In this document: positions 9,776 to 19,027 of the stretch, one piece after another | Numbering within the stretch: position 1 is the first letter of the stretch | How the letters are laid out: every line of letters begins with the position of its first letter | Source of the DNA: Paracoccaceae bacterium | Lineage (GTDB): Bacteria; Pseudomonadota; Alphaproteobacteria; Rhodobacterales; Rhodobacteraceae | Assembly (NCBI GenBank): GCA_016124615.1 | Contig: WGNF01000003.1 | Span: forward strand, 496,001-560,000 | Direction of reading: 5' to 3' | DNA: 64,000 bases | The notes under the pieces: generated by a model | Database searches by the model: none | Told to the model about the DNA's origin: nothing | The model's input: only the letters and a program-made list of their open reading frames with translations | Translations under genes and position numbers: made by a program

Positions 9776-10603
9776 ATGACGGAACTCGAAACGCTCGCGG
9801 CCCCGGTCAGTGTCGAGGAATTCCGCGAACGGCTGGCCACGATGTCCGAGGCGATGCCGAAGCGGCTGCGGCAATGCGCCGATTTCATCGCGGCGAACAG
9901 CGACCGGATCGCCGTTTCCACCGTCGCCGAACTGGCGGCCGGGGCCGAGGTGCCGCCGTCGGCCCTGATGCGGTTCTGCCAGATCATGGGCTTCTCCGGC
10001 TTCTCGGGCATGCAGCGGCTGTTCCGCGAGGCTTATGTGCCGGGCTGGCCGGACTATTCGACCCGGCTGACCAACCTGAAGGAAAGCGGCGCGGGCAGCC
10101 CCGCGGCGCTGCTGGCAGAGTTTGTCGAGGCCGGGCGGCTGTCGCTGGAGGCGCTGGCGAAGGCGGCCGACGAGGCCGCGCTGGAGGCCGCCGTCGCCAC
10201 CCTGATCGACGCCGACACGATCCACCTGATCGGCCTGCGGCGGGCGTTCCCGGTGGCCAGCTATCTGGCCTATGCCTTTGAGAAGATGGATATTCCGGCG
10301 ATGCTGCATGACGGCGTCGGCAAGCTGGACCATCGCCACGCGCTGCGGCCGGGCGATGTGCTGCTGGCCATCACCTTCGCGCCCTACAGCGAGGAAACGC
10401 TGACGCTGGCGCAGGATGCGCGTGAACGTGGGCTGCCGGTGGTGGCGGTCACCGACCAGCTGACCAGCCCGCTGGCCCGCGCCGCGACCGCGATCCTGAC
10501 CGTGCCAGAGGTTGATTTCGGCGCCTTCCGCTCACTTTCCGCCACGCTGGCGCTGGCGATCACCCTGGCCGTGGCCGTGGGCACCGGGCGGCGTCCGGCC
10601 TGA
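9776..10603 (+). CDS. iolR: MurR/RpiR family transcriptional regulator, probable inositol repressor IolR
   Basis: 275-residue regulator with an N-terminal RpiR-type HTH (residues about 25-90, STVAELAAGAEVPPSALMRFCQ) and a C-terminal SIS sugar-isomerase domain (residues about 115-260, TIHLIGLRRAFPVASYLAY, LLAITFAPYSEETLT) that would bind a sugar-phosphate-like inositol intermediate. It is directly upstream of iolC-iolD-iolE-iolB and flanked by two GGAA-N6-TTCC sites, which fits a local repressor. The ATG at 9776 follows AGGGAAATC; an upstream GTG at 9737 is less likely because it overlaps the operator region. Confidence 0.88.
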   Translation: MTELETLAAPVSVEEFRERLATMSEAMPKRLRQCADFIAANSDRIAVSTVAELAAGAEVPPSALMRFCQIMGFSGFSGMQRLFREAYVPGWPDYSTRLTNLKESGAGSPAALLAEFVEAGRLSLEALAKAADEAALEAAVATLIDADTIHLIGLRRAFPVASYLAYAFEKMDIPAMLHDGVGKLDHRHALRPGDVLLAITFAPYSEETLTLAQDARERGLPVVAVTDQLTSPLARAATAILTVPEVDFGAFRSLSATLALAITLAVAVGTGRRPA

Positions 10604-10636
10604 GGCTGAAGAAAAGGCTTTTGTCTGCGGCTTAAA

Positions 10637-10652
10637 TGGAATAAAAATTCCA
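10637..10652. promoter_or_regulatory. Candidate IolR operator upstream of iolC
   Basis: Palindrome TGGAA-TAAAAA-TTCCA, again GGAA-N6-TTCC, 55 bases upstream of the iolC start. It matches the site at 9718-9733 in both half-sites and spacing, differing only in the 6-base centre. Likely repressor site for the iolC-iolB operon. Confidence 0.72.
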
Positions 10653-10707
10653 AAAATCGCCGCAATGCCCGAGTCTCGGGGCGCAGCGGCGCCCGCGGAG
10701 GACCGGC

Positions 10708-12624
10708 ATGAAGCCCATCGACGTCATCACCATCGGCCGATCCTCGGTCGATCTTTACGGCGCGCAGATCGGCGGGCGGCTGGAGGATATGGGCAGCTTT
10801 CAGAAATACGTCGGCGGTTCACCCACCAACATGGCGACCGGCACGGCGCGGCTGGGGCTGAAATCGGCGCTGATCACCCGCGTCGGCGACGAACACATGG
10901 GCCGCTTCCTGCGCGAGGAATTGGCCCGCGAGGGCGTCGACGTGCGCGGCGTGACGACCGACCCCGAGCGGCTGACGGCGCTGGTGCTGCTGGGCATCCG
11001 GGATCAGCATCATTTCCCGCTGATCTTCTACCGCGAAAACTGCGCCGACATGGCGCTGTGCGAGGACGACATTGACCCCGCCTTCATCGCCGAGGCGCGC
11101 GCGGTGGTGGCGACCGGCACCCATCTGAGCCATCCGCGAACCGAGGCGGCGGTGCTGAAGGCGCTGCGGCTGGCGCGCGAAACCGGTGCGCAGACGGCGC
11201 TGGATATCGACTATCGCCCCAACCTCTGGGGGCTGGCAGGGCATGGCGCGGGCGAGGAACGGTTCATCGAAAGCGCCACCGTGACGGCGCGGCTGCAACA
11301 GACGCTGCATCTGTTCGACCTGATCGTCGGCACCGAGGAAGAGTTTCACATCGCCGGTGGCAGCACCGACACCATCGCCGCCCTGCGCGCCGTGCGGGCG
11401 GTTTCCGCGGGCACGCTGGTCTGCAAACGCGGCCCGATGGGCGCCGCCGCCTTCACCGGCGCGATCCCCGACAGCCTGGACGACGGCGAGGCCGGGCCGG
11501 GCTTTCCGATCGAGGTGTTCAACGTGCTGGGCGCGGGCGACGGCTTCATGTCGGGCCTGTTGAAAGGCTGGCTGGACGGTGAAAGCTGGCCCGTGGCGCT
11601 GAGCTACGCCAACGCCTGCGGCGCCTTCGTGGTCAGCCGCCACGGCTGCACCCCGGCCTATCCGAGTTGGGAGGAACTGCAGTTCTTCCTCAAGCGCGGG
11701 GTGAGGCAGACGGCGCTGCGCAAGGATGCCGAACTGGAGCAGGTGCATTGGGCCACCAACCGGCACGGCGACTGGTCCACGATGCGCGTTTTCGCCTTCG
11801 ACCATCGCCTGCAGCTGGAGGAGATGGCACGCGAGGCCGGGGCCGATGCGGCCCGGATCGGCGCGTTCAAGCAGCTTTGCCTTGATGCCGCGTTGCAGGT
11901 GGCCGGTGGCAGGCCCGGCCACGGTATCCTGTGCGACAACCGGCTGGGGCGCGATGCGCTTTACCGCGCGGCGGGCACCGGGCTCTGGATCGGGCGGCCG
12001 GTGGAATGGCCCGGCTCGCGCCCGCTGACGCTGGAGCCGGAACTGGGCCCGGACTGCGGCGGCCTCGGCGAATGGCCGCTGGCGCATGTGGTCAAGGCGC
12101 TTTGCTTCTACCACCCCGGCGACGACGCCGCGACCAAGGCCGCGCAAGAGGAAACCGTGCTGCGCCTGTTCGCAGCCGCGCGCCGCAACCGGCTGGAATT
12201 CCTGCTGGAAATCATCCCGTCGAAGGTCGCGCCGGTGACCGATGCGACCTCGGCCGAGGTGATCCAGCGGTTCTACGATCTGGGCGTCTTCCCCGACTGG
12301 TGGAAGCTGGAGCCGTTTGCCACCGACGCCGCCTGGGCCAAGGCCTGCGCCGCGATCACCCGCAACGATCCGCGCACGCGGGGGGTGGTGGTGCTGGGCC
12401 TCGACGCGCCCGAGGCCGATCTGGCCGCCGCGCTGCAACTGGCCGCGCGGCACGAACTGGTGAAGGGTTTCGCCGTCGGCCGCACGATCTTTGGCGAAGC
12501 GGCGCGGGGCTGGCTGTCCGGCAGCTTGAGCGACGCGGCTGCTGTCGCGCAGATGGCGGGCAAATACGATACCCTGTGCCGGATATGGGACCGCGCGCGC
12601 GGGTTGAAGGAGAAGGCGGCATGA
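10708..12624 (+). CDS. iolC: Bifunctional 5-dehydro-2-deoxygluconokinase / 5-dehydro-2-deoxyphosphogluconate aldolase (IolC-DUF2090)
   Basis: Fusion of two steps of myo-inositol breakdown, 638 residues. Residues 1 to about 325 are a PfkB/ribokinase-type kinase: the start DVITIGRSSVDLYGAQIGG, the substrate segment GGSPTNMATGTARLG, and the PfkB signature VLGAGDGFMSGLLKG with catalytic aspartate. The remainder is a DUF2090 (class I aldolase-like, LacD/IolJ-type) domain starting VFAFDHRLQLEEMA. Kinase-DUF2090 fusions are common in proteobacterial iol operons. It overlaps iolD by 4 bases (ATGA). Confidence 0.95.
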   Translation: MKPIDVITIGRSSVDLYGAQIGGRLEDMGSFQKYVGGSPTNMATGTARLGLKSALITRVGDEHMGRFLREELAREGVDVRGVTTDPERLTALVLLGIRDQHHFPLIFYRENCADMALCEDDIDPAFIAEARAVVATGTHLSHPRTEAAVLKALRLARETGAQTALDIDYRPNLWGLAGHGAGEERFIESATVTARLQQTLHLFDLIVGTEEEFHIAGGSTDTIAALRAVRAVSAGTLVCKRGPMGAAAFTGAIPDSLDDGEAGPGFPIEVFNVLGAGDGFMSGLLKGWLDGESWPVALSYANACGAFVVSRHGCTPAYPSWEELQFFLKRGVRQTALRKDAELEQVHWATNRHGDWSTMRVFAFDHRLQLEEMAREAGADAARIGAFKQLCLDAALQVAGGRPGHGILCDNRLGRDALYRAAGTGLWIGRPVEWPGSRPLTLEPELGPDCGGLGEWPLAHVVKALCFYHPGDDAATKAAQEETVLRLFAAARRNRLEFLLEIIPSKVAPVTDATSAEVIQRFYDLGVFPDWWKLEPFATDAAWAKACAAITRNDPRTRGVVVLGLDAPEADLAAALQLAARHELVKGFAVGRTIFGEAARGWLSGSLSDAAAVAQMAGKYDTLCRIWDRARGLKEKAA

Positions 12625-14450
12625 CCACGATCCGGTTGACGGCGGCGCAGGCGATGATGCGCTGGCTTTCGGTGCAGACGACCGAGGACGGTCACCGCTT
12701 CATCGAGGGGGTCTGGGCGATCTTTGGCCACGGCAACGTGGCGGGCATCGGCGAGGCGCTGCACGGGATCGGCGCGGCCCTGCCGACCTGGCGCGGCCAT
12801 AACGAGCAGACGATGGCGCATACGGCGGTGGCCTTCGCCAAGGCCGCGAAACGCCGCCGCGCGATGGCGGTAACGACCTCGATCGGGCCGGGGGCGCTGA
12901 ACCTGATCACGGCGGCGGCGGTGGCGCATGTGAACCGGTTGCCGGTGCTGTTGCTGCCCGGCGATGTCTTTGCCAGCCGCGCGCCCGACCCGGTGCTGCA
13001 ACAGGTCGAGGATTTCGGCGACGGCACGGTGTCGGCCAACGACTGCTTTCGCGCCGTCAGCCGCTATTTCGACCGTATTTCGCGCCCCGAACACCTGCTG
13101 ACCGCGCTGCCGCGCGCCTTCCGGGTGATGACCGATCCGGCCGATTGCGGGCCGGTGACGCTGGCCTTCTGTCAGGATGTGCAGGCGGAGGCCTGGGATT
13201 ACCCCGAAAGCTTCTTTGCGCCGAAGGTCTGGCGGATCCGGCGGCCAGAGCCGGACGCGGGTGAACTGGCGGCGGCGGTGGCGGCGCTGAAGGCGGCCAA
13301 AGCGCCGGTGATCGTGGCGGGCGGTGGCGTGATCTATTCCGGCGCCGAGGCGGCGCTGGCAAGCTTTGCCGAGGCGCACGGCATCCCGGTGGTGGAAACC
13401 CAGGGCGGCAAGTCGGCGCTGGCGCATGATCATCCGATGAACTTCGGCCCCGTGGGGGTGACGGGGGCGGCCAGCGCCAACGCCGTGGCCGAGGCGGCGG
13501 ATCTGGTGATCGGCCTTGGCACAAGGTTTCAGGATTTCACCACGGGGTCCTGGGCACTCTTCAGGAACCCGGCGCGGCGGATACTCTCGATCAACGTGCA
13601 GCCGCATGACAGCTTCAAACACGGGGCGCAAAGCCTTGTTTCTGATGTGAAAGTGGCGTTGGAGAAATTGACCGCCGCGCTCGCGGGCCAGCGCTTTGCC
13701 GCGCCGGATCCGGGGCTGAAGGCGGCTTGGGCGGCAGAGGTGGCCAAGGTCACGGCGGCGCCGGAACCGGGCAATGCGCTGCCGACCGACATGCAGGTGA
13801 TCGGCGCGGTGCAGCGGTGCGCGCGGCCGGAAACGGTGATCATGGGCGCCGCGGGCACCATGCCGGGCGAGTTGCACAAGCTCTGGAACGCCGCGGCGGG
13901 CGGTTATCACATGGAATACGGCTTTTCCTGCATGGGCTACGAAATCGCCGGGGCGATCGGCATCAAGATGGCGCGGCCCGAGGCCGACGTGATCTGCATG
14001 GTCGGCGACGGCAGCTACATGATGGCGAACAGCGAACTGGCGACGGCGGTGATGATGGGCATCGGTTTCACCGTGGTGGTGACCGACAACCGCGGTTATG
14101 GCTGCATCAACCGGCTGCAACAGGCGACCGGCGGCGCGCCGTTCAACAACCTGCTGGACGACAGCTATCATGTGACGCCCTCGGCGATCGACTTTGTGGC
14201 GCATGCGGGCAGCATGGGGGCGGAATCACTAAAAGCAAACGACATCCATGATCTGGAGGCAAAACTTCAGGCACGACATGAAGCACGATGCCCGACCGTG
14301 ATCGTGATCGACACCGACCCGATGCCATCAACCGAGGCCGGCGGCTATTGGTGGGAGGTGGCGGTGCCTGCGGTCAGCGTGCGGCCCGAAGTGCGCGCCG
14401 CCCGTGCGAATTACGAAGAATGGACAAAGAACCAGCGGCTTGCCGACTGA
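12621..14450 (+). CDS. iolD: 3D-(3,5/4)-trihydroxycyclohexane-1,2-dione acylhydrolase (decyclizing)
   Basis: ThDP-dependent enzyme that opens the inosose-derived ring to 5-deoxyglucuronate in inositol catabolism. 609 residues with the three acetolactate-synthase-like domains: N-terminal PYR part (NEQTMAHTAVAFAKAAKRRR), central NAD/FAD-like domain (VIVAGGGVIYSGAEAAL), and C-terminal PP part with the ThDP motif VGDGSYMMANSELATAVMMG. The ATG overlaps the iolC stop. The last 230 bases (from about 14220) are visibly less GC-rich than the rest but stay in frame with no broken motif. Confidence 0.95.
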   Translation: MTTIRLTAAQAMMRWLSVQTTEDGHRFIEGVWAIFGHGNVAGIGEALHGIGAALPTWRGHNEQTMAHTAVAFAKAAKRRRAMAVTTSIGPGALNLITAAAVAHVNRLPVLLLPGDVFASRAPDPVLQQVEDFGDGTVSANDCFRAVSRYFDRISRPEHLLTALPRAFRVMTDPADCGPVTLAFCQDVQAEAWDYPESFFAPKVWRIRRPEPDAGELAAAVAALKAAKAPVIVAGGGVIYSGAEAALASFAEAHGIPVVETQGGKSALAHDHPMNFGPVGVTGAASANAVAEAADLVIGLGTRFQDFTTGSWALFRNPARRILSINVQPHDSFKHGAQSLVSDVKVALEKLTAALAGQRFAAPDPGLKAAWAAEVAKVTAAPEPGNALPTDMQVIGAVQRCARPETVIMGAAGTMPGELHKLWNAAAGGYHMEYGFSCMGYEIAGAIGIKMARPEADVICMVGDGSYMMANSELATAVMMGIGFTVVVTDNRGYGCINRLQQATGGAPFNNLLDDSYHVTPSAIDFVAHAGSMGAESLKANDIHDLEAKLQARHEARCPTVIVIDTDPMPSTEAGGYWWEVAVPAVSVRPEVRAARANYEEWTKNQRLAD

Positions 14451-14464
14451 ACCTGAGGTGATAC

Positions 14465-15361
14465 ATGATCCTTTACGGAACCAACCCGATTGCCTGGTCG
14501 AATGACGACGACCAGACACTGGGCGCAGACATCAGCCTTGAGCGGTGTCTGGATGAAACCGCGCAGCTTGGCTTTGACGGCATCGAGAAGGGCCACAAGT
14601 TCCCGACCACGGCCGCGGGCCTCAAGGCGGCGCTGGACCCGCGCCGGCTGAAGTTCGTTTCGGGCTGGCATTCGACCAACCTGCTGGTGAACGACATCGA
14701 GACCGAAAAGGCGGCGATGCAGCCGTTCCTCGACCTGCTGAAGGCGATGGGATCGCAGGTCATCATTGTCTGCGAAACCTCGAACGCGATCCACGGCAAT
14801 GATGCGATGGCCGTGAACGACCGCCCGCATCTGTCGGATGCGCAATGGAAATCATTCGGTGCCGGGATCGAGGCACTGGCGCAGTATGCCGCCGCGCAGG
14901 GCATCACGCTGGTCTACCACCACCACATGGGTACCGTGGTCGAGGCGGAGTGGGAGATTGATCGCCTGATGGCCGAAACCGGGCCCGCGACGCATCTGCT
15001 GCTCGACACCGGGCATTGCTGGTTCGGCGGCGGCGATCCGGTGCGGCTGGCGAAGAAACACATGGGCCGGGTGCGGCACATCCACTGCAAGAACGTGCGC
15101 CCGGCGATCATGGCCGAGGTGCGGACCCTGGGCCTGAGCTTTCTGGAAGGTGTGCGGCGTGGCGTTTTCACCGTGCCGGGCGACCCCGGGGGCGCGGTGG
15201 ACTTCGCCGCGGTGCTGTCGGTCGCGGCGGGGCACGGCTATGCGGGTTGGCTGGTGATCGAGGCCGAACAGGATCCGGCGGTGCGCATTCCGCTGACCTA
15301 TCAGGGCATGGGGCTGCGCTATCTGAAGGCGGTGGCCACCGCCGTCGGGCTCGACCGCTGA
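14465..15361 (+). CDS. iolE: Myo-inosose-2 dehydratase
   Basis: Dehydrates 2-keto-myo-inositol to the trihydroxycyclohexanedione that IolD hydrolyses. 298 residues, an AP-endonuclease-2-type TIM barrel. The start [19 protein letters not shown] is characteristic of IolE; metal-binding positions are expected around [25 protein letters not shown] and HIHCKNVR. It follows iolD by 14 bases and precedes iolB in the same operon. Confidence 0.95.
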   Translation: MILYGTNPIAWSNDDDQTLGADISLERCLDETAQLGFDGIEKGHKFPTTAAGLKAALDPRRLKFVSGWHSTNLLVNDIETEKAAMQPFLDLLKAMGSQVIIVCETSNAIHGNDAMAVNDRPHLSDAQWKSFGAGIEALAQYAAAQGITLVYHHHMGTVVEAEWEIDRLMAETGPATHLLLDTGHCWFGGGDPVRLAKKHMGRVRHIHCKNVRPAIMAEVRTLGLSFLEGVRRGVFTVPGDPGGAVDFAAVLSVAAGHGYAGWLVIEAEQDPAVRIPLTYQGMGLRYLKAVATAVGLDR

Positions 15362-15417
15362 CACCGGGCAGGCGGGGGGCGACGCCCGATATTTGAGAAC
15401 GGAAGAAGGGGGCCGGG

Positions 15418-16233
15418 ATGGCGAAACTGCTGGTGAAGCCGCAGGGCACGCGCGGCAAGGTGCATGACATCACGCCCAACAGCGCGGGCTGGGGCTATGT
15501 CGGGTTCGGGCTGTATCGGCTGGCGCCGGGCGAGGCGGTGGCCGAGCCGACCGGCGACCGCGAGGTGATGCTGGTGATCGTCGAGGGCCGCGCGCGGCTG
15601 GGCGCGGGGGCAGAGGATTTCGGCGTCATGGGCGACCGGATGGATGTGTTCGAGAAGACGCCGCCGCATTGCCTTTATGTTCCGAACGGGTCGGACTGGT
15701 CGGCCGAAGCGATCACGGACTGCACGCTGGCGGTCTGTTCGGCACCGGGCCACGGCGGCCATGCGGCGCGCCGGATCGGGCCGCAGGGGATCACGCTGAC
15801 GCCGCGCGGGCAGGGCGCCAACACGCGGTTCATCAACAACGTCGCGATGGAGACCGAGGATTATTGCGATTCGCTGCTGGTGACCGAAGTCTTCACGCCG
15901 CAGGGCAACTGGTCATCGTATCCGCCGCATCGGCATGACGAGGATGATTTTCCCCGCATGACCTATCTGGAGGAAACCTATTACCATCGGCTGAACCCGG
16001 CGCAGGGCTATGGCTTGCAGCGGGTGTTCACCGAGGACGGCAGCCTTGACGAGGTGATGGCGGTGCAAAACCACGATGTGGTGCTGGTGCCGAAGGGCCA
16101 CCATCCCTGCGGCGTGCCCTATGGCTATGAGATGTACTACCTCAACGTGATGGCCGGGCCGATCCGCAAGTGGCGCTTTGCCAACCATCCCGACCACGAC
16201 TGGATCTGGCGCCGCGACAACCCCGGCGCCTGA
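15418..16233 (+). CDS. iolB: 5-deoxy-glucuronate isomerase
   Basis: Isomerises 5-deoxy-D-glucuronate to 2-deoxy-5-keto-gluconate, the substrate of the IolC kinase. 271 residues, a double cupin of the KduI/IolB type with metal-binding segment SSYPPHRHDEDDFPRM and the conserved HDVVLVPKGHHPCGVPYGYEMYYLN region (histidines and glutamate). It is the last iol gene here; iolA, iolG and the transporter are not in the window. A short GATATTT-containing element precedes its ribosome site. Confidence 0.95.
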   Translation: MAKLLVKPQGTRGKVHDITPNSAGWGYVGFGLYRLAPGEAVAEPTGDREVMLVIVEGRARLGAGAEDFGVMGDRMDVFEKTPPHCLYVPNGSDWSAEAITDCTLAVCSAPGHGGHAARRIGPQGITLTPRGQGANTRFINNVAMETEDYCDSLLVTEVFTPQGNWSSYPPHRHDEDDFPRMTYLEETYYHRLNPAQGYGLQRVFTEDGSLDEVMAVQNHDVVLVPKGHHPCGVPYGYEMYYLNVMAGPIRKWRFANHPDHDWIWRRDNPGA

Positions 16234-16312
16234 CGGCGCCCACTCGGGCATGGCTTGCGGTGGCCGCGGCAATGCCGCAGGGTCCGCCGGAATCGCTGGC
16301 CGGAGGGGTGAG

Positions 16313-17353
16313 GTGGAGTCGAATCTGGTGAAGTCGCTGCTCGACGGGTTGCCGCAGCCGCTGGTGCTGATCGGCAGCGACGAGCGGATCATGGCCGGCA
16401 ACGCGGCAGCGCGGACGCTGTTCGGCCCGGCGATCGAGGGGCGGCATTACATCACCGTGCTGCGTCAGCCCGCGCTGCTGGACGCGATCGAGGGCACGTT
16501 CCGGCACCGCCAGCCGACCCAGACGCGCTATCTGGTGACCGGCGCCGCGCGCGAGACGGCGTGGAAGGTGCTGGCCGCCCCGGTCAGCGGCGAGGGCATG
16601 ACCGGGGTTCTGGTCAGCTTCGAGGACATCACCGATCTGGAGCAGATCGGTCAGATGCGGCGCGATTTCGTGGCGAACGTCAGCCATGAGCTGCGCACGC
16701 CGCTGACCGCGCTGCTGGGCTTCATCGAGACGCTGAAGGGCGCGGCGCGCGACGATGCGGTGGCGCGCGAGCGGTTCCTGTCGATCATGGAGCGCGAGGC
16801 CGAGCGGATGAACCGGCTGGTGCATGACCTGCTGTCGCTGAGCCGGGTCGAGGCCGAAGAGCGGGTACGCCCGACCGAGCGGGTCGATGTGACGGCGCTG
16901 ATCGCCTCGTCGGTCACCGCGCTGCGCAGCATGGCGCAGGCGGCGGGCGTGGCGCTGGAGGTGACGGGCGAAACCGGCCCGGTGTTGCTGCAGGCCGATG
17001 CCGACCAGTTGACGCAGGTGTTCAACAACCTGATCGAGAATGCGGTGAAATATGGCGGCGCGGGCCAGCGCGTCACCGTCGCCGTCAGCCGCGACCCGCG
17101 CGATCTGTCCCTGCGCGGCCCGGCGGTGCGGATCGACGTGATCGACCGTGGCGAGGGCATCGACCCGATCCACCTGCCGCGCCTGACCGAGCGATTCTAC
17201 CGCGTCGACAGTCACCGTTCGCGCGAGAAGGGCGGCACCGGGCTTGGCCTTGCGATCGTCAAACACATCGTCAACCGGCATCGCGGGCGGTTCCGCATCG
17301 ACAGCGAAAAGGGCAAGGGCAGCCGGTTTTCGGTGTTCCTGCCGGAAAGCTGA
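16313..17353 (+). CDS. phoR: Phosphate regulon sensor histidine kinase PhoR
   Basis: Histidine kinase expected to phosphorylate PhoB under phosphate limitation. 346 residues: PAS domain (about 10-105, with LPQPLVLIGSDERIMAGNAAA), dimerisation H-box FVANVSHELRTPLTALLG, N-box NNLIENAVKYGG, G1 DRGEGI and G2 GGTGLGLAIVKHI. No membrane-spanning segment is visible, unlike E. coli PhoR. The GTG at 16313 is chosen because CGGAGGGGTGAG precedes it; the frame is open upstream but overlaps iolB. Assignment to PhoR rests on the neighbouring phoU and phoB. Confidence 0.88.
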   Translation: MESNLVKSLLDGLPQPLVLIGSDERIMAGNAAARTLFGPAIEGRHYITVLRQPALLDAIEGTFRHRQPTQTRYLVTGAARETAWKVLAAPVSGEGMTGVLVSFEDITDLEQIGQMRRDFVANVSHELRTPLTALLGFIETLKGAARDDAVARERFLSIMEREAERMNRLVHDLLSLSRVEAEERVRPTERVDVTALIASSVTALRSMAQAAGVALEVTGETGPVLLQADADQLTQVFNNLIENAVKYGGAGQRVTVAVSRDPRDLSLRGPAVRIDVIDRGEGIDPIHLPRLTERFYRVDSHRSREKGGTGLGLAIVKHIVNRHRGRFRIDSEKGKGSRFSVFLPES

Positions 17354-17388
17354 TGGGTTCGGCGCGCTTTGGCGAAGGCACTGGATAA

Positions 17389-17406
17389 CAGTCATCAAAC
17401 TGTTAC
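17389..17406 (+). promoter_or_regulatory. Candidate Pho box upstream of phoU
   Basis: Two 7-base direct repeats CAGTCAT and CTGTTAC separated by CAAA, 15 of 18 positions matching the classical PhoB box. It is 190 bases upstream of phoU. A possible -10 element CATAAC lies 16 bases further on. This is the position where a PhoB site would normally drive pstS. Confidence 0.6.
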
Positions 17407-17596
17407 AAGATGTTCGCAAAACCATAACCTCGCCGCACTAAACCGCGCCACAGGAATGCGTTGACCGATCCGCCCGCCGGGCGACCGGTTGAAACGGATC
17501 GGGGGCGTCTTCGCTGCGGAGCGTCGCCGGGCCGGACATTTCGGGCCCGGTTTGCCTTAACCGAACCCGGAGCGTTCGCCGCCCAAGGAGCGCAGC

Positions 17597-18325
17597 ATGG
17601 AGATCAGGATGAACACCTCGCACACGGCCACGGTCTTCGACGACGACCTCGAAACCATTCAGGCGATGATCATGAAGATGGGTGGTCTGGTCGAGACCGC
17701 CATCCTCGACGCATCGCAGGCGCTGGAAACGCGCGACGAGGAGCTGGCCGAACGGGTTCGTGCCAATGACGCGCTGATCGACCAGCTTGAAGAGCAGGTC
17801 AACACCGAGGCCGCGCGCCTGATCGCGCTGCGCGCGCCGACCGCGTCGGACCTGCGCACCGTGCTGACGGTGATGAAGATCTCGGCCAATCTGGAACGCG
17901 TCGGCGACTACGCCAAGAACATCGCCAAGCGGTCCACCGTGCTGGCGCAGATGGCGCCGATCTCGGGCGCCGGTGGCGCGCTGCGGCGGATGGCCAAGGC
18001 GGTCGAGGCGATGATGAAGGATGCGCTGGACGCCTATACCCAGCGCGACGCCGAACTGGCCGCCGATGTGCGCCAGCGCGATCTGGACGTCGATCAGATG
18101 TACAACGCGCTGTTCCGCGAATTCCTGACCCATATGATGGAAGACCCGCGCAACATCACCGCCTGCATGCATCTGCATTTCATCGCCAAAAACCTGGAAC
18201 GGATGGGCGACCATGCCACCGCGGTTGCGGAACAGGTGATCTACCTCGTCACCGGCGCGCTGCCGGATGAAGTGCGGCCGAAGGGCGACAACACCTCTTT
18301 CGTGCATCCTGACGGAGACAATTGA
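17597..18325 (+). CDS. phoU: Phosphate-specific transport system accessory protein PhoU
   Basis: Cytoplasmic negative regulator that links the Pst transporter to PhoR. 242 residues, two three-helix PhoU repeats; each carries the metal-binding type motif, seen as SANLERVGDYAKNIA and AKNLERMGDHATAVA. The ATG at 17597 follows AAGGAG; another ATG at 17609, also with a purine-rich lead, would remove four residues. Usually pstSCAB precede it directly, but here phoR does. It overlaps phoB by one base (TGATG). Confidence 0.94.
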   Translation: MEIRMNTSHTATVFDDDLETIQAMIMKMGGLVETAILDASQALETRDEELAERVRANDALIDQLEEQVNTEAARLIALRAPTASDLRTVLTVMKISANLERVGDYAKNIAKRSTVLAQMAPISGAGGALRRMAKAVEAMMKDALDAYTQRDAELAADVRQRDLDVDQMYNALFREFLTHMMEDPRNITACMHLHFIAKNLERMGDHATAVAEQVIYLVTGALPDEVRPKGDNTSFVHPDGDN

Positions 18326-19017
18326 TGGCAACGCCCGAACTGCCGTTGGTTCTGGTGGTCGAGGACGAGCCTGCGCAGCGTGAGGTTCTGGCCTACAACC
18401 TTGAAGCCGAAGGCTTTCGGGTGGCCAGGGCCGAGAATGGCGAAGAAGCGCTGATGCTGGTCGAGGAGGATGCCCCCGACCTGATCGTGCTGGACTGGAT
18501 GCTGCCCAATGTCTCGGGCATCGAGGTCTGCCGCCGGTTGAAGACCCGCGCCGATACGCGCGGCGTGCCAATCATCATGCTGTCGGCCCGGTCCGAGGAA
18601 GTCGACCGGGTGCGCGGGCTGGAAACCGGCGCCGACGACTATGTGGTAAAGCCCTATTCCATCGTCGAACTGATGGCGCGCGTCCGCGCCCAGCTGCGCC
18701 GGGTCCGCCCGTCGAGCGTTGGCGAGACGCTGGAATTCGGCGATATCCGGCTGGATGCCGAAAGCCACCGGGTGTTCCGCGGCGCCGCCACGCTGAAACT
18801 TGGCCCGACCGAATTCCGCCTGCTGGCAACCTTCATGGAAAAGCCCGGCCGGGTCTGGAGCCGCGAGCAGCTGCTGGACCGGGTCTGGGGCCGCGACATC
18901 TACGTCGACACCCGCACGGTCGACGTTCATATCGGCCGCCTGCGCAAGGCCCTGTGCCCGAACGGCGAGACCGACCCCGTGCGCACCGTGCGCGGCGCGG
19001 GGTATGCGCTGGGGTGA
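18325..19017 (+). CDS. phoB: Phosphate regulon response regulator PhoB
   Basis: OmpR-type transcription factor that activates Pho genes when phosphorylated. 230 residues: receiver domain with acidic pocket VVEDEPAQ, phospho-acceptor in LIVLDWMLPNVSG and conserved lysine VVKPYS; C-terminal winged helix with TEFRLLATFMEKPGRVWSREQLL and the VDVHIGRLRKAL recognition region. Start ATG shares one base with the phoU stop. A strong stem-loop follows the gene. Confidence 0.95.
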   Translation: MATPELPLVLVVEDEPAQREVLAYNLEAEGFRVARAENGEEALMLVEEDAPDLIVLDWMLPNVSGIEVCRRLKTRADTRGVPIIMLSARSEEVDRVRGLETGADDYVVKPYSIVELMARVRAQLRRVRPSSVGETLEFGDIRLDAESHRVFRGAATLKLGPTEFRLLATFMEKPGRVWSREQLLDRVWGRDIYVDTRTVDVHIGRLRKALCPNGETDPVRTVRGAGYALG

Positions 19018-19027
19018 GCGGGGATGA

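Noticed and set aside
10819-14204. Two long minus-strand frames opposite iolC and iolD
   Set aside because: Antisense shadows of well-supported enzymes, with no domain or ribosome site of their own.
17461-17769. Short frame between phoR and phoU that could be a pst remnant
   Set aside because: Translation (for example RPVETDRGRLRCGAS) shows no similarity to Pst proteins and it overlaps phoU out of frame.
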